Positions 1-9,585 of a stretch of DNA of 64,000 bases are shown piece after piece (the stretch's first letter is position 1; every line of letters starts with the position of its first letter). The notes beneath the pieces were generated by a model. The model made no database searches and was not told the DNA's origin. It saw only the letters and a program-made list of their open reading frames with translations. The DNA is from Neorhizobium tomejilense. GTDB lineage: Bacteria; Pseudomonadota; Alphaproteobacteria; Rhizobiales; Rhizobiaceae. The DNA lies in assembly GCA_002968845.1 (NCBI GenBank), contig PVBG01000002.1, positions 62,001-126,000 on the forward strand. Direction: 5' to 3'. Position numbers and translations under genes: made by a program.

Positions 1-1
1 C

Positions 2-547
2 TGGGTCACCGCCGAATACGGCATGCTGCCGCGCGCCACAGGCGACCGCATGAAGAGGGAAGCCGCTGCCGGAAAGCAGGGCGGCCGCACCCAGGAAATC
101 CAGCGCCTGATCGGCCGCTCCTTGCGCGCCGTCATTGATCTCGAAGCACTCGGCGAAAAGCAGATCACCATCGACTGCGATGTCATCCAGGCGGATGGCG
201 GCACGCGCACGGCGTCGATCACCGGTGGCTGGATTGCGCTCTACGACTGCTTGAAGTGGATGGAAGCCCGCTCGATGACCAAGGTCGACAAGGTATTGAA
301 GGATCATGTCGCGGCGATCTCCTGCGGCATCTTTGCCGGCCAGCCGGTTATCGACCTCGATTATATCGAGGATTCGGCTGCCGAGACGGACGCCAATTTC
401 GTGATGACCGGCACCGGCGGCATTGTCGAGGTGCAGGGCACGGCCGAGGGCAAGCCTTTCAGCCAGGAGGAATTCCTGAAGCTTTTGGCACTGGCTCAGG
501 ACGGCACGCAGGAACTGGTGGCGATGCAGAAGCAGGCGATTGCCTGA
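2..547 (+). CDS. rph: Ribonuclease PH (5' end missing)
   Basis: RNase PH is a phosphate-dependent 3'-5' exoribonuclease that trims tRNA 3' ends. The frame is open from the window edge, so about 60 N-terminal residues lie outside; 181 residues remain of a family norm near 240. Visible family blocks are the ATGDR segment followed by [17 protein letters not shown], and [12 protein letters not shown], which belong to the substrate-binding core. It is followed by a VOC protein and rdgB on the same strand, the usual rhizobial order, so it is probably the first gene of an RNA/nucleotide housekeeping operon. Confidence 0.95.
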   Translation, partial: WVTAEYGMLPRATGDRMKREAAAGKQGGRTQEIQRLIGRSLRAVIDLEALGEKQITIDCDVIQADGGTRTASITGGWIALYDCLKWMEARSMTKVDKVLKDHVAAISCGIFAGQPVIDLDYIEDSAAETDANFVMTGTGGIVEVQGTAEGKPFSQEEFLKLLALAQDGTQELVAMQKQAIA

Positions 548-569
548 CATTCGCTGAAAGAGGTGCTGT

Positions 570-977
570 TTGATCGAAGGCATTCTCGAAACTGCACTTT
601 ATGCTGACGATCTCGATGCCGCCGAGGCCTTCTACGGCGGCATTCTCGGGCTTGAAAAGGTTCTGCGCGCCGGCAACAGGCATGTGTTCTTCCGTTGCGG
701 GCCGGGCATCCTGCTGATCTTCAATCCCGCCGAGACGGTGAAGCCATCACCGGCCGGTGCGTTGCCGGTTCCGCCCCACGGTGCGACTGGACCCGGGCAT
801 ATCTGCTTTCGCATGACGAGCGAAGCGATTGACTTGCTCAAGGAAAAGCTCAACAAGGCAGGCATTGCCATCGAAAGCGATTTCCGCTGGCCGAACGGTG
901 CCCGCTCAATCTATTTCCGCGATCCGGCCGGCAACAGCCTGGAATGCGCAGAGCCGAGGCTCTGGAATATCGAATAG
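570..977 (+). CDS. VOC superfamily (glyoxalase/bleomycin-resistance-like) protein
   Basis: A 135-residue single-domain protein of the vicinal oxygen chelate fold. It opens with a beta strand and the typical helix ([20 protein letters not shown]) and closes with [10 protein letters not shown], whose glutamate is the usual C-terminal metal ligand of the fold. The start is a TTG at 570 preceded by an AAAGAGG ribosome site; there is no nearer ATG. It lies 22 bp after rph and just before rdgB. The substrate cannot be told from sequence; such proteins are dioxygenases, glyoxalases or binding proteins. Confidence 0.85.
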   Translation: MIEGILETALYADDLDAAEAFYGGILGLEKVLRAGNRHVFFRCGPGILLIFNPAETVKPSPAGALPVPPHGATGPGHICFRMTSEAIDLLKEKLNKAGIAIESDFRWPNGARSIYFRDPAGNSLECAEPRLWNIE

Positions 978-985
978 GAATTGTA

Positions 986-1630
986 ATGCGCAAGCTCGAT
1001 ACGAAAACGATCGTCGTCGCCAGCCACAATGCCGGAAAAATCCGCGAGATTGCAGAGCTGATCGGTCCCTTCGGCTTTTCCGCGAAATCCGCCGCCGAGT
1101 TGAAATTCGAAGAGCCCGACGAAACGGGCACGACATTCGAGGAAAACGCCGCGATCAAGGCGCTCGCCTCCGCCGGAGCCTCCGGACTGCCGGCGTTGTC
1201 GGATGATTCCGGCATCGTCATCGACGCGCTCGACGGCGCACCGGGCGTCTATACCGCCAACTGGGCGGAGCGTGAGGACGGCAGCCGCGACTTTCAGATG
1301 GCGATGGAAAAGGTCGAGAGGGCGCTGGAGGAGCGCGGTGCGACCAAGCCGGAGCAGCGTAGCTGCCGCTTTGTGAGCGTGCTGTGTCTAGCCTGGCCGG
1401 ATGGACACACGGAAATGTTCCGTGGCGAGGTGGAAGGCACCGTGGCGTGGCCTCCGCGCGGCACCCAGGGTTTCGGTTATGACCCGGTCTTCCAACCGCA
1501 GGGCTATGATATTACCTTCGGTGAAATGAGCAGTGATCAGAAACATGGCTGGAAACCCGGCGAGCCGGAAGCGCTTTCGCACCGCGCGCGGGCCTTCAAG
1601 CGTTTCGTCGAAACCTGCCTGGAGGCTTGA
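986..1630 (+). CDS. rdgB: Non-canonical purine NTP pyrophosphatase (RdgB/HAM1)
   Basis: Hydrolyses dITP, ITP and XTP to monophosphates, keeping deaminated purines out of DNA and RNA. The 214-residue protein shows the family blocks in order: [10 protein letters not shown] at the N terminus, [26 protein letters not shown], and GFGYDPVF, followed by the C-terminal SHRARA segment. The ATG at 986 is preferred over an in-frame ATG at 944, because AGGAA sits just upstream of 986 and the N terminus then matches the family length. It starts 8 bp after the VOC gene and is followed by hemW after 6 bp, so translation is probably coupled. Confidence 0.95.
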   Translation: MRKLDTKTIVVASHNAGKIREIAELIGPFGFSAKSAAELKFEEPDETGTTFEENAAIKALASAGASGLPALSDDSGIVIDALDGAPGVYTANWAEREDGSRDFQMAMEKVERALEERGATKPEQRSCRFVSVLCLAWPDGHTEMFRGEVEGTVAWPPRGTQGFGYDPVFQPQGYDITFGEMSSDQKHGWKPGEPEALSHRARAFKRFVETCLEA

Positions 1631-1636
1631 GGCGCT

Positions 1637-2830
1637 TTGAATTCAGCCGCCCCTCTCCTTCCCGATACCCTTCTGCCCGATACCGGCGAACCGGGCTTCG
1701 GCGTCTATGTGCATTGGCCGTTCTGCGCGGCCAAGTGCCCCTATTGCGACTTCAACAGCCATGTGCGCCACCAGCCCGTGGACCAGCCGCGCTTCACCGC
1801 CGCCTTTCTGAAGGAAATGGAAGTGATGCGAGGCATGAGCGGGCCGAAGACCGTCACCAGCATTTTCCTCGGCGGCGGCACGCCCTCGCTGATGGATCCT
1901 GCCACGGTCTCGGCGATCCTCGACGGCATCGCCAGGCATTGGCATGTTCCTGACGGTATCGAGATCACCATGGAGGCCAATCCCTCCAGCGTCGAAGCGA
2001 CCCGTTTCCGCGGCTATCGGGCTGCAGGCGTCAACCGCGTCTCGCTCGGCGTGCAGGCACTCAACGATCCGGACCTCAAATTCCTCGGTCGGCTGCATGA
2101 CGTTGCCGATGCCCTGAAGGCGATCAGGCTGGCGCGGGAGATTTTTCCGCGCATGTCGTTCGACCTCATCTATGCACGACCGAAACAGACGGTCGAGGCT
2201 TGGGAAGCGGAGCTGAAGGAAGCGGTTTCCTACGCCGTCGACCATTTGTCGCTTTACCAGCTCACCATCGAGGAAGGCACACCCTTCTATGGCCTGCACA
2301 AGGCCGGCAAGCTGATCGTGCCGGATGACGATCAATCGGCAGCGCTCTATGAGGCGACGCAGGAAATTACCGAGCGGTTCGGCATGCCGGCCTACGAGGT
2401 TTCCAACCACGCCCGCCCCGGTGCTGAAAGCCGCCACAACCTTACTTATTGGCGCTATGGCGAGTATGCCGGCATCGGACCTGGCGCCCACGGGCGCCTG
2501 ATGCGCGGCAGAAACAAGATCGCCACCTCAACCGAACGGCGTCCTGAAACCTGGCTGGAACAGGTGGAGCGTGTCGGGCACGGCATGCTGGACGAAGAAA
2601 TCCTCGGCTTCGAGGAACAGGCTGACGAATTGCTGCTGATGGGCCTGCGCCTGCGGGAAGGCGTCGATCTCGCCCGCTGGCAGCAGCTTTCCGGCCGGGA
2701 CCCGGACCCGATCCGCGAGGAGCGACTGCTGGAACACGGCTTCATCGAGCGCATCGGCAATTCGCGGCTGCGCTGCACGCCGTCCGGCATGCTGATCCTC
2801 GACGCAGTGGTTGCCGATCTGGCTTGCTGA
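1637..2830 (+). CDS. hemW: Radical SAM heme chaperone HemW
   Basis: A 397-residue homologue of the oxygen-independent coproporphyrinogen oxidase family. The radical-SAM cluster motif is Cys30-x3-Cys34-x2-Cys37 (CAAKCPYC), followed by GGGTPS for SAM binding. The N terminus lacks the extra sequence of true HemN, and a HemW-type C-terminal domain is present. HemW is known to bind heme and deliver it to respiratory enzymes. The start is TTG at 1637, with GGAGG overlapping the rdgB stop region. It ends only 10 bp from the convergent methyltransferase, with no obvious terminator between them. Confidence 0.93.
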   Translation: MNSAAPLLPDTLLPDTGEPGFGVYVHWPFCAAKCPYCDFNSHVRHQPVDQPRFTAAFLKEMEVMRGMSGPKTVTSIFLGGGTPSLMDPATVSAILDGIARHWHVPDGIEITMEANPSSVEATRFRGYRAAGVNRVSLGVQALNDPDLKFLGRLHDVADALKAIRLAREIFPRMSFDLIYARPKQTVEAWEAELKEAVSYAVDHLSLYQLTIEEGTPFYGLHKAGKLIVPDDDQSAALYEATQEITERFGMPAYEVSNHARPGAESRHNLTYWRYGEYAGIGPGAHGRLMRGRNKIATSTERRPETWLEQVERVGHGMLDEEILGFEEQADELLLMGLRLREGVDLARWQQLSGRDPDPIREERLLEHGFIERIGNSRLRCTPSGMLILDAVVADLAC

Positions 2831-2840
2831 ATTCCGGCCT

Positions 2841-3434
2841 TTAGGCTTTTACCGCCAGAACATGCAGCCAGTCGGTCGGCTTTTTGTCGTAACCGCTGCC
2901 GTGCACCTCATCGATATCGACAGAAGCCCAGGCGGAAGCCCCGTAGGCCGCGCTTAGCCAGACCTTGGACGGATAGTTATAATAACGTCCGAGGCCATCA
3001 TAACCTTCGGCTTCGCCAGCCTTGAAGCTCGCGTAGAAGACGCCGCCCGGGTGCAAGGCCTCGTGGATGCGGCCGAGAATACCCCCGAGCTCCGCCCGCG
3101 GCGCATGCAGGAGGCATGCATTGGCCCATATGCCGTCAAACGCCGAGACCGCTTCGATCTCCCCGAAACGGAGCACACCAACCGGCCGGCCCAGATGTCT
3201 GGCGGCCTCCTCCGCCATTTCCGGCGTGCCATCCGTGGGCGTGACGTCGAAACCCCGCGCGATCATGACCGCGCTGTCCCGCCCGCTGCCGCAACCGAGT
3301 TCGAGGATGGCAGCACCAGGCGCGAGTTTTGACAGGAAGCTATCGAGGCGGCGCGTGTTCGGTGCGGAACTCGCGGCGTAGGTCACCGCGTTTTGGCTAT
3401 AGAAGCTGGCCGTCGGATCCTTTTCGATGGCCAT
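2841..3434 (-). CDS. Class I SAM-dependent methyltransferase
   Basis: A 197-residue single-domain methyltransferase. The SAM motif I is ILELGCGSGRDS near residues 43-54, with acidic post-I residues (TPTDGTPEM) and a motif IV region around FDGIWANACLLHAPR. It resembles the TehB-like group of small-molecule methyltransferases, but the substrate is not apparent. It lies 9 bp downstream of a LysE exporter on the same strand, so the two are probably co-transcribed. Confidence 0.85.
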   Translation of the reverse strand: MAIEKDPTASFYSQNAVTYAASSAPNTRRLDSFLSKLAPGAAILELGCGSGRDSAVMIARGFDVTPTDGTPEMAEEAARHLGRPVGVLRFGEIEAVSAFDGIWANACLLHAPRAELGGILGRIHEALHPGGVFYASFKAGEAEGYDGLGRYYNYPSKVWLSAAYGASAWASVDIDEVHGSGYDKKPTDWLHVLAVKA

Positions 3435-3443
3435 TAATGATCC

Positions 3444-4061
3444 TCAGCGCTGCGACATCAGCAGCTTGGTGCCAAAGCCGACAAAAACCATGCCGACGCC
3501 GAGATCGATCCTCTTCTTCGCCTTCAGATAGGCTGCGGCCACGGTTCGGTGGGTGATCAGCGCGACCAGGAAGGTATAATAGACCGTCGAGACGGCGACC
3601 ATGACGGCAATCGCCGCCAGGCCATACAGGAAGGGCGTGCCGGCCGGCATGGTCGCGGCGAAAAGACTGGCGACGAAGAGCGCCGATTTCGGATTGGCAA
3701 GATTGGTTGCCAGCCCCATCCGGTAGGCGGTCTTGAGAGGCACCTCGATGCGAGCCGCCACGATATCGGCCGACTGGCGCGACTTTCGCGCATCCAGGAA
3801 TATCTTCAATCCAAGCCAGACGAGGTAAAGCCCGCCGACGATCTTGAGCGCCACATAGGCAAAGGGAGCCGCCTGAAATAGGGCATTGATCCCCAGCCAG
3901 CCGGCAAAACCCCAGCAGAGCGTGCCGGTAATGGTCCCCATCGCCGCCAGGATCGGCACACGGCGCGGCGCGGTCAGCGCGTAGCGCATGACCAGAAGCG
4001 TATTGGGCCCTGGCGTAATACACGCCACGGCCCAGATCGTTGCGACAGAAAGCAGAAACAT
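3444..4061 (-). CDS. LysE/RhtB family amino-acid exporter
   Basis: A 205-residue inner-membrane protein with about six hydrophobic segments and the family N-terminal signature (CITPGPNTLLVMRYAL, then GTLCWGF). Members export amino acids or their analogues. It sits 5 bp downstream of dnaA on the minus strand and is followed by a methyltransferase. The substrate is unknown from sequence; homoserine/threonine-type exporters are the closest description. Confidence 0.88.
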   Translation of the reverse strand: MFLLSVATIWAVACITPGPNTLLVMRYALTAPRRVPILAAMGTITGTLCWGFAGWLGINALFQAAPFAYVALKIVGGLYLVWLGLKIFLDARKSRQSADIVAARIEVPLKTAYRMGLATNLANPKSALFVASLFAATMPAGTPFLYGLAAIAVMVAVSTVYYTFLVALITHRTVAAAYLKAKKRIDLGVGMVFVGFGTKLLMSQR

Positions 4062-4066
4062 ATATT

Positions 4067-5632
4067 TTAAGCGTTGTTCTCGTTGATCAGCCGTTTCAGC
4101 AGTTCTACCTCGTGGCTGAGCTTCGTGTCACCCGAAATCAATTCCTCGATCTTGCGGACGGCGTGCAGGACGGTCGTGTGATCCCTGCCGCCGAAACGGC
4201 GACCGATCTCCGGGAACGAACGCGGTGTCAGCGTCTTCGACAAATACATGGCGATCTGGCGCGGCTTGACGATCACGCGGGTGCGGCGGTTCGAGACCAG
4301 TTCTTGACGCGACACATTATAATGGCGGGCGACGATGCGCTGGATGTCCTCGATGCGGACGCGCTTGGCTTCGCCTGCGCCCACCAAATGGGCGAGCAGC
4401 TCATCGACACGCTCGATCGACAGGGAGGGCTCGAAGGAGCGACGGAACAGAAGCTGGTTGAACGCGCCTTCAAGCTCGCGACCGCTGGCGGTCACATTGC
4501 GAGCAACGTGGCTCAGGATTTCCGCCGGGATATCGAGCGACGGATCGTCCTGGCGGGCAGTCGCCAGGCGGCCCTTGATCATCTCGAGACGCATCTCGTA
4601 GTCCGGCGCCTCGACTTCGATCGCCACACCGCCCTGCAGACGCGAGCGGACGCGCGGATCGAGCGATTCCAGCTCCCAGGGCGCCCGGTCGGCGGCAACC
4701 ACCACCTGCTTGGCGCTGTCGAGCAGCATGTTCAGGAGATGGCAGAACTCGTTCTGGATCATCTTGCCCTGCAGGAACTGCATGTCATCGATGATCAGCA
4801 GATCGATATTGCGCAGCGAGTCCTTCAGCGTCAGCGCGTCGTTGTCGCGGATCGCGGTCGCAAAGCGCCACATGAAATATTCCGCCGTCAGATAGACAAC
4901 CCGCGGCATGCGCTCGCTGCCAACGGCCGCATTGGCAATCGCCTGCAGAAGGTGCGTCTTGCCGAGACCGACGCCCGAATGAATGAAGAGCGGATTGAAA
5001 CGGACCGCACTGGCGCCGGCTTCAGCGATGGTCTTGGCTGCAGCAAGCGCTACCCGGTTCGACGGGCCTTCCACGAAAGTGTCGAAGGTAAAGCGGCTGT
5101 CGAGCGGTGAGCCGAACAACGGTCCGGGAGCCTGGGTAGAACGCGTCGGCGCAGCAGACGGCGACGGGAAAGTGGCGATCTTGCCAATCTCGCGGGGGCC
5201 CTGAGAACGCGGAAACGAAGCAACAACAGCAGGTTCCGGAGCCAGACTGCGCTCTTCACCTGCCACGGGCGCCTTGATGCTGCGACTTGCGCTGCGCACC
5301 AGGATTTCCACCTTCAGGATCTCGGCGTCTTCCGCCTGGAATATGGTGGTGATCAGATCGAGGTAACGATTGTTGATCCAGGACTTCAGAAAAGTGGTGG
5401 GTACCGTGAGCCGGACAACGCTCTTTGAGACGGAATGCAGCTTCAAACGCCCGAACCAGCTTGCATAAACATCCTGACCGACCTGTGCCTTCAGACGCGC
5501 ACTAAACCGCTCAAAAAGAGCATTATGCTTCATTTCTGTCGTTTCCCCTGCCGCCTGGGAGCAACTTGAATCAAATGCCTGCCGCGCGTGGTCCCCATTA
5601 CCTGCACGGGCTGATATAGTATTCATATGCAT
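4067..5632 (-). CDS. dnaA: Chromosomal replication initiator DnaA
   Basis: Replication initiator ATPase of 521 residues. Domain I begins near residue 34 and contains the [15 protein letters not shown] helix. A variable low-complexity linker spans about 115-175. The AAA+ domain has Walker A GVGLGKTH (220-227) and Walker [10 protein letters not shown] (278-286). The C-terminal DnaA-box-binding signature is [15 protein letters not shown]. The start ATG at 5632 has GGAAGG nine bases upstream; a second ATG two codons later is possible. The upstream 856 bp to rpsT are non-coding and rich in GANTC sites. Confidence 0.97.
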   Translation of the reverse strand: MHMNTISARAGNGDHARQAFDSSCSQAAGETTEMKHNALFERFSARLKAQVGQDVYASWFGRLKLHSVSKSVVRLTVPTTFLKSWINNRYLDLITTIFQAEDAEILKVEILVRSASRSIKAPVAGEERSLAPEPAVVASFPRSQGPREIGKIATFPSPSAAPTRSTQAPGPLFGSPLDSRFTFDTFVEGPSNRVALAAAKTIAEAGASAVRFNPLFIHSGVGLGKTHLLQAIANAAVGSERMPRVVYLTAEYFMWRFATAIRDNDALTLKDSLRNIDLLIIDDMQFLQGKMIQNEFCHLLNMLLDSAKQVVVAADRAPWELESLDPRVRSRLQGGVAIEVEAPDYEMRLEMIKGRLATARQDDPSLDIPAEILSHVARNVTASGRELEGAFNQLLFRRSFEPSLSIERVDELLAHLVGAGEAKRVRIEDIQRIVARHYNVSRQELVSNRRTRVIVKPRQIAMYLSKTLTPRSFPEIGRRFGGRDHTTVLHAVRKIEELISGDTKLSHEVELLKRLINENNA

Positions 5633-6160
5633 AATTCGCCGCCTTCCAAATCTCGTAGCCTGGCGGTTCTCGTTACCGCCGCCAGAACAAACTTCGTTTC
5701 AAGGCATAGCAAACCATTCCCAATCATTGAGAACCGTCGCCGCCCGTCCCCTTTGTTTCAAAACCTTCTCTCGTCCTCGCAGCCGATCGAAAGTCACGCC
5801 CAGCCCGCCTCGTGAACGGTCTGCGCTTGCGGGAGCCACCCCACATATACGAACGCCCTCATCCTCATCGTGAGCCGTCCGAACCTCTTCCACCTCCTTC
5901 ACCCGGACACTGGGACCGGATCGCGTTGACAAAAACCGACCGTTTCCGGAAATGCCAATTTCCGGACCGCAACCGATGGTTATCAGGAAAACGGGAGAAT
6001 TTATCCCGTTGCAAAGGGTAAAAGTCCGCCTGCCGTCCAACATGTGACGGTACTCGGCAGCCCTCTGAAGTAATCCCCGCGCCCCTTGCTGAAGGCATTT
6101 AGGCAGGATCAAATGCCAAGATCAATGATGAATTTTACGCAAAATTAAGAGGCGGGCGTT

Positions 6161-6433
6161 GACTCCGCGAGCGTGATTTGAATGTCACAGAGGCATTCAT
6201 GGAGAATCGCTGTTGAATCAATGGGATTCAAAAATGACATACATTCTGAACGATCGTTCACAGAAAAAATAAAAATCTGCTTGACTCCATCTGGGGGCTT
6301 TTAGCCATCGCCAAAGTCACCCACAGACTCATAGACCTCCAGTAACCCACTGATTAAAATAACTATTTTCTGTCACGCCGATGACACGAAATTGTTAATG
6401 AGCCGGATAAATATAAGGAGGCCTGAGAGAATC
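6161..6433. promoter_or_regulatory. Cluster of seven GANTC (CcrM methylation) sites
   Basis: GANTC occurs at 6161 (GACTC), 6204 (GAATC), 6215 (GAATC), 6225 (GATTC), 6283 (GACTC), 6326 (GACTC) and 6429 (GAATC): seven sites in 273 bp. Random expectation at about 60% GC is roughly one. GANTC is the target of the cell-cycle methyltransferase CcrM in alphaproteobacteria, and methylation state at such sites can gate GcrA-dependent transcription. The placement upstream of dnaA suggests cell-cycle control or an origin-like role; that is inference. Confidence 0.6.
6247..6260. promoter_or_regulatory. 14-bp perfect palindrome TGAACGATCGTTCA
   Basis: A perfect palindrome inside the AT-rich, GANTC-rich part of the dnaA-rpsT spacer, followed about 20 bp later by a TTGACT hexamer at 6281. 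It has the size and symmetry of a dimeric repressor operator (TetR-type sites look like this). The protein that binds it and the promoter it controls are unknown. Confidence 0.4.
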
Positions 6434-6435
6434 AC

Positions 6436-6462
6436 AAAAAGCCCGGTCAAGAGGACCAGGCT
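6436..6462 (-). terminator. Rho-independent terminator of rpsT
   Basis: Read on the minus strand this is a nine-base-pair GC-rich stem (AGCCTGGTC paired with GACCGGGCT, one G-T pair) with a five-base loop, followed by a run of five T. It lies 27 bp beyond the rpsT stop codon. Confidence 0.85.
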
Positions 6463-6488
6463 TCATTATGATACAGTTTGTGAAATGA

Positions 6489-6755
6489 TCAGGCCGAAAG
6501 GGCCTTCACACGTGCAGCAAGACGGGACACCTTGCGGGATGCCGTGTTGCTGTGAAGCACGCCCTTGGTAGCTGCGCGCTGGATTTCCGGCTGGGCAGCC
6601 TTGAGGGCTTCTGCAGCAACGGTCATGTCGCCGGAAGCGATGGCTTCCTCGACCTTGCGGATGAAGCCGCGAACGCGCGAGCGGCGGGACTTGTTGACTG
6701 CGGTACGGCGAGCGATCTTGCGGGTCGCTTTTTTCGCCGAAGTTGTATTGGCCAT
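6489..6755 (-). CDS. rpsT: 30S ribosomal protein S20
   Basis: An 88-residue basic protein starting [19 protein letters not shown], the rhizobial S20 N terminus, with the [10 protein letters not shown] helix near the C terminus. It binds 16S rRNA in the small subunit. The ATG at 6755 is preceded by GAGAGG; upstream in-frame ATGs would add a non-conserved tail. It has its own promoter at 6880-6908 and terminator at 6436-6462, so it is a single-gene unit with an approximately 120-base leader. Confidence 0.97.
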   Translation of the reverse strand: MANTTSAKKATRKIARRTAVNKSRRSRVRGFIRKVEEAIASGDMTVAAEALKAAQPEIQRAATKGVLHSNTASRKVSRLAARVKALSA

Positions 6756-6879
6756 TTCATGCCTCTCTACGAATTCGAACCAAACTCCGCCGTTGCCGCG
6801 CCGGTCCTTGCGACCATCAATCCAGCAATTCGGGAGCAATAGAGGAAGCCATGATCAGGCTTTCCCAACTGTGGGCGGG

Positions 6880-6908
6880 CATATAACCGGAATACCTGCC
6901 CCAGTCAA
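6880..6908 (-). promoter_or_regulatory. Sigma-70 type promoter of rpsT
   Basis: On the minus strand TTGACT (6903-6908) is separated by 17 bp from TATATG (6880-6885), a near-consensus vegetative promoter. Transcription would begin near 6873, giving a leader of about 118 bases before the rpsT ATG at 6755. Confidence 0.7.
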
Positions 6909-6918
6909 CGCGCATTTG

Positions 6919-6934
6919 GCGGATGACCATCCGC
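6919..6934. other. Short hairpin after the enoyl-CoA hydratase gene
   Basis: GCGGATG and CATCCGC form a perfect inverted repeat 12 bp beyond the minus-strand stop codon of the hydratase. There is no T-run on that strand, so it may only stabilise the 3' end or be a weak terminator. Confidence 0.35.
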
Positions 6935-6945
6935 TTTTGAGCGAT

Positions 6946-7719
6946 TTACCGGTTGGAGAACTGCGGCTTGCGCTTTTCCACGAAGGCGGCCATGCCTTCC
7001 TTCTGGTCGGCGGTCGCAAACAGCGAATGGAAAAGCCGCCGTTCGAAGCGCAGCCCTTCGGCAAGCGTCGTCTCGAAGGAACGGCTGACAGCCTCCTTGG
7101 CCATCAGCACCGCGGCGCGCGGGAAAGAGGCGATCTTCGCCGCTGCCTCGACCGCCTCGTCGATCAATCGCTCCGGCGAAACGATCCGCGACACCAGCCC
7201 TGCCCGCTCCGCTTCCGCGACATCCATCATCCGGCCGGTCATCACCATGTCCATCGCCTTCGCCTTGCCGACCGCGCGGGTCAGCCGCTGCGAACCGCCC
7301 ATGCCGGGAATGACGCCAAGCGTGATCTCCGGCTGGCCGAACTTGGCGGTTTCCGAGGCGATGATGAAATCACACATCATGGCGAGCTCACAGCCGCCGC
7401 CGAGCGCGAAACCGGAGACGGCGGCGATCATCGGCTTGCGGGTCGCGGCGATCGCCTCCCAGCCGGAGATGAAGTCGTTGACATAGGCATCGACGAAATC
7501 GATGTCCTGCATTTCCTTGATATCGGCGCCGGCGGCAAAGGCCTTTTCCGAGCCGGTGAGCACGATCGCACCGATCGCCTCGTCCTTGCCGAAGGCGGAA
7601 AGCGCTTCGGTCAATTCGGCCATCACGGTCGAATTGAGCGCATTCAGCGCCTTCGGACGATTGAAGGTGATGAGCGCGACGGCGCCCCGGGTTTCGGTCA
7701 GCAGGGTTTCGTAGCTCAT
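6946..7719 (-). CDS. Enoyl-CoA hydratase (crotonase family)
   Basis: Hydrates trans-2-enoyl-CoA in fatty acid beta-oxidation. The 257-residue protein has the oxyanion-hole segments [10 protein letters not shown] and [10 protein letters not shown], and both catalytic glutamates are in place at Glu111 and Glu131, twenty residues apart as in the family. The ATG at 7719 has a strong GGAGA site; the open frame runs further upstream, into the mutM region, but that part is not conserved. It lies 55 bp downstream of mutM on the same strand, so the two may share a transcript. Confidence 0.92.
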   Translation of the reverse strand: MSYETLLTETRGAVALITFNRPKALNALNSTVMAELTEALSAFGKDEAIGAIVLTGSEKAFAAGADIKEMQDIDFVDAYVNDFISGWEAIAATRKPMIAAVSGFALGGGCELAMMCDFIIASETAKFGQPEITLGVIPGMGGSQRLTRAVGKAKAMDMVMTGRMMDVAEAERAGLVSRIVSPERLIDEAVEAAAKIASFPRAAVLMAKEAVSRSFETTLAEGLRFERRLFHSLFATADQKEGMAAFVEKRKPQFSNR

Positions 7720-7774
7720 CGAATGTCTCCTCTTAGCTCTTCTGCTTCTGACAGCCGTTATTTCTGGCAGCGGG

Positions 7775-8653
7775 TTATTTCTGGCAGGCCGGGCAATAGA
7801 ATGTGGAGCGGCCCGCCTGGGTGATGCGCGCGACGGTACCGCTGCAGCCCAGCGTGCGGCAAGCGCCGCCTTCCCGGTCGTAGACGGAGAAGGAGTGCTG
7901 GAAATAACCAAGCGAGCCATCCGTCTGGATATGATCTCTGAGCGACGAACCTCCGGCGGCGATCGCATCGGCAATAACGTCGCGGATCGACTGGTTGAGG
8001 AGGACCAGTTCCTTGTTCGGCCTGCCTGTCTTGGTCATGACGCTGCCGGCTGCGCGTTTCGGCGAAAGATGCGAGCGCCACAGCGCCTCGCAGACATAGA
8101 TATTGCCGAGACCCGCTATCACCGTCTGGTCGAGGAGCGCGCCCTTGAGCGGCTGGTTCTTGCCCGCCAACCTCGCCGCCAGATAGTCCGCATCGAGCGC
8201 ATTGCCGGTCGGCTCCGGCCCGAGCTCGGCAAAGGCCGGATAGAGATCGAGCTCGCTGCGCTTCCACAGCTGCATGAAGCCGAAGCGGCGCGGGTCGTTA
8301 TAGATGACGCGCAGCAGGTCTTGCTTCTGCCTCAGATGGAAGACGACATGATCGTGTTTCTGATCCTTCGAACGCGGATGGTGGAACTCGCCGAGCGCTT
8401 CGTTCTCGATCCGAAACGATCCCGACATGCCGAGATGGCTGATTACGGTCAGATCGTCCTCCAGGTCGATCAGCAGGTATTTGGCACGCCTGCCGAGCGA
8501 GACGATACGACGTTCGTTGACGGCATCGGCGAAATTCTCCGGGAGTGGAAAGCGCAGGTCCGGGCGATTGAGTTCCAGCCTGGCGATCACCGCACCTTCC
8601 ATTGCCGGGGCGAGACCGCGCCGGACGGTTTCCACCTCTGGCAATTCGGGCAT
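7775..8653 (-). CDS. mutM: Formamidopyrimidine-DNA glycosylase (Fpg/MutM)
   Basis: Base-excision repair enzyme that removes 8-oxoguanine and formamidopyrimidines and nicks the strand. The N terminus [14 protein letters not shown] gives the catalytic Pro and Glu after Met removal. The C terminus carries the zinc finger Cys265-x4-Cys270-x16-Cys287-x2-Cys290, complete here. Length 292 is normal. It is divergent from ubiE, with 151 bp between them. Confidence 0.97.
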   Translation of the reverse strand: MPELPEVETVRRGLAPAMEGAVIARLELNRPDLRFPLPENFADAVNERRIVSLGRRAKYLLIDLEDDLTVISHLGMSGSFRIENEALGEFHHPRSKDQKHDHVVFHLRQKQDLLRVIYNDPRRFGFMQLWKRSELDLYPAFAELGPEPTGNALDADYLAARLAGKNQPLKGALLDQTVIAGLGNIYVCEALWRSHLSPKRAAGSVMTKTGRPNKELVLLNQSIRDVIADAIAAGGSSLRDHIQTDGSLGYFQHSFSVYDREGGACRTLGCSGTVARITQAGRSTFYCPACQK

Positions 8654-8689
8654 GATCGACTAACTTCCTGTTTCAACGACATCGCGCCT

Positions 8690-8701
8690 GGTCTATAGAC
8701 C
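8690..8701. promoter_or_regulatory. 12-bp palindrome in mutM/ubiE divergent promoter region
   Basis: GGTCTATAGACC is a perfect palindrome 37 bp upstream of the mutM start and about 105 bp upstream of ubiE. It contains a TATAGA core that could also serve as a -10 element. Role unknown. Confidence 0.3.
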
Positions 8702-8804
8702 GGACCGGATGTCGCACCCATGTAAAGACACGCGCCACAGATAGCGTGGGATGAGCGATTTCGCTATGGTCGCCGGCCAGAAGAGAGACGTTAGGAGTTC
8801 ACCG

Positions 8805-9581
8805 ATGACTGAAGCCCGTACTAGCGCCGACGGCGGGATGGAAACGTCCTATGGCTTCCGCAAGGTCGCGGATGGCGAGAAACAGGGCCTCGTCAACGAC
8901 GTCTTCCACAAGGTCGCCAAACGCTACGACGTGATGAACGACGTGATGTCGGCCGGCATGCACCGTGTCTGGAAGGATGCGCTGATCGCCTCGCTCAATC
9001 CGAGAAAGGACGTCGGCTACAAAACCTTGGACGTGGCCGGTGGTACGGGCGATATCGCTTTCCGCATCGTCGAGGCTTCCGACCGTAAGGCGCATGTGAC
9101 CGTGCTCGACATCAACGGCTCGATGCTGGGCGTCGGGGCCGAGCGCGCCGAGAAGAAACGTCTTTCCGAGAACCTCGCCTTCGTCGAGGCCAATGCCGAG
9201 TCGCTGCCTTTCGAGGCCAATTCCTTCGACGCCTATACGATCGCCTTCGGCATCCGCAACGTGCCGCATATCGACGTGGCGCTGAAGGAGGCCTATCGCG
9301 TGCTGAAGCGCGGCGGACGGCTGCTGGTGCTGGAATTTTCCGAAGTCGAGATGCCGCTTCTCGAACGCTTCTACGAGGAATGGTCGTTCAAGGCGATCCC
9401 GCGCTTCGGCAGGATGATCACCGGGGAGGCCGAGCCCTATCAATATCTGGTGGAATCGATCCGAAAATTCCCGAACCAGGAGAATTTCGCGGCGATGATC
9501 CGCAATGCGGGTTTTTCGCGCGTGACCTACACCAATTATACCGGCGGCATCGCGGCGCTGCATTCCGGCTGGAAGCTCTGA
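8805..9581 (+). CDS. ubiE: Ubiquinone/menaquinone C-methyltransferase UbiE
   Basis: SAM-dependent C-methylation step of ubiquinone synthesis. The 258-residue protein has the UbiE signature [18 protein letters not shown] (residues 41-58), SAM motif LDVAGGTGD (75-83) and the second signature [15 protein letters not shown]. The ATG at 8805 has AGGAG six bases upstream; an in-frame ATG at 8751 lacks this. It is followed after 4 bp by ubiB, so the pair is an operon for quinone synthesis. Confidence 0.96.
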   Translation: MTEARTSADGGMETSYGFRKVADGEKQGLVNDVFHKVAKRYDVMNDVMSAGMHRVWKDALIASLNPRKDVGYKTLDVAGGTGDIAFRIVEASDRKAHVTVLDINGSMLGVGAERAEKKRLSENLAFVEANAESLPFEANSFDAYTIAFGIRNVPHIDVALKEAYRVLKRGGRLLVLEFSEVEMPLLERFYEEWSFKAIPRFGRMITGEAEPYQYLVESIRKFPNQENFAAMIRNAGFSRVTYTNYTGGIAALHSGWKL

Positions 9582-9585
9582 ACGC

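Larger units (their letters stand above)
5633..6488. other. dnaA-rpsT intergenic region (non-coding)
   Basis: This 856-bp stretch has no convincing gene; a minus-strand frame at 5699-6112 has no family features. It must hold the dnaA promoter, since dnaA begins at 5632 on the minus strand, but no clear -35/-10 pair was recognised. I found no perfect DnaA box (TTATCCACA or close variants). The half near rpsT (about 6120-6440) is AT-rich and contains seven GANTC sites and a 14-bp palindrome, described separately. The rpsT terminator lies at its rpsT end. Confidence 0.8.

Noticed and set aside
4040..5110. Long plus-strand frame opposite dnaA
   Set aside because: Antisense shadow of dnaA caused by high GC at third codon positions; no domain features.
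5699..6112. 137-codon minus-strand frame upstream of dnaA
   Set aside because: Low-complexity Arg/Gly-rich translation, no ribosome site, no family features; lies in the dnaA leader.
5633..6488. Chromosomal origin with DnaA boxes
   Set aside because: No TTATCCACA-type box was found on either strand; the nearest matches have two or more mismatches. In Rhizobiaceae the known origin is near hemE, which is not in this window.
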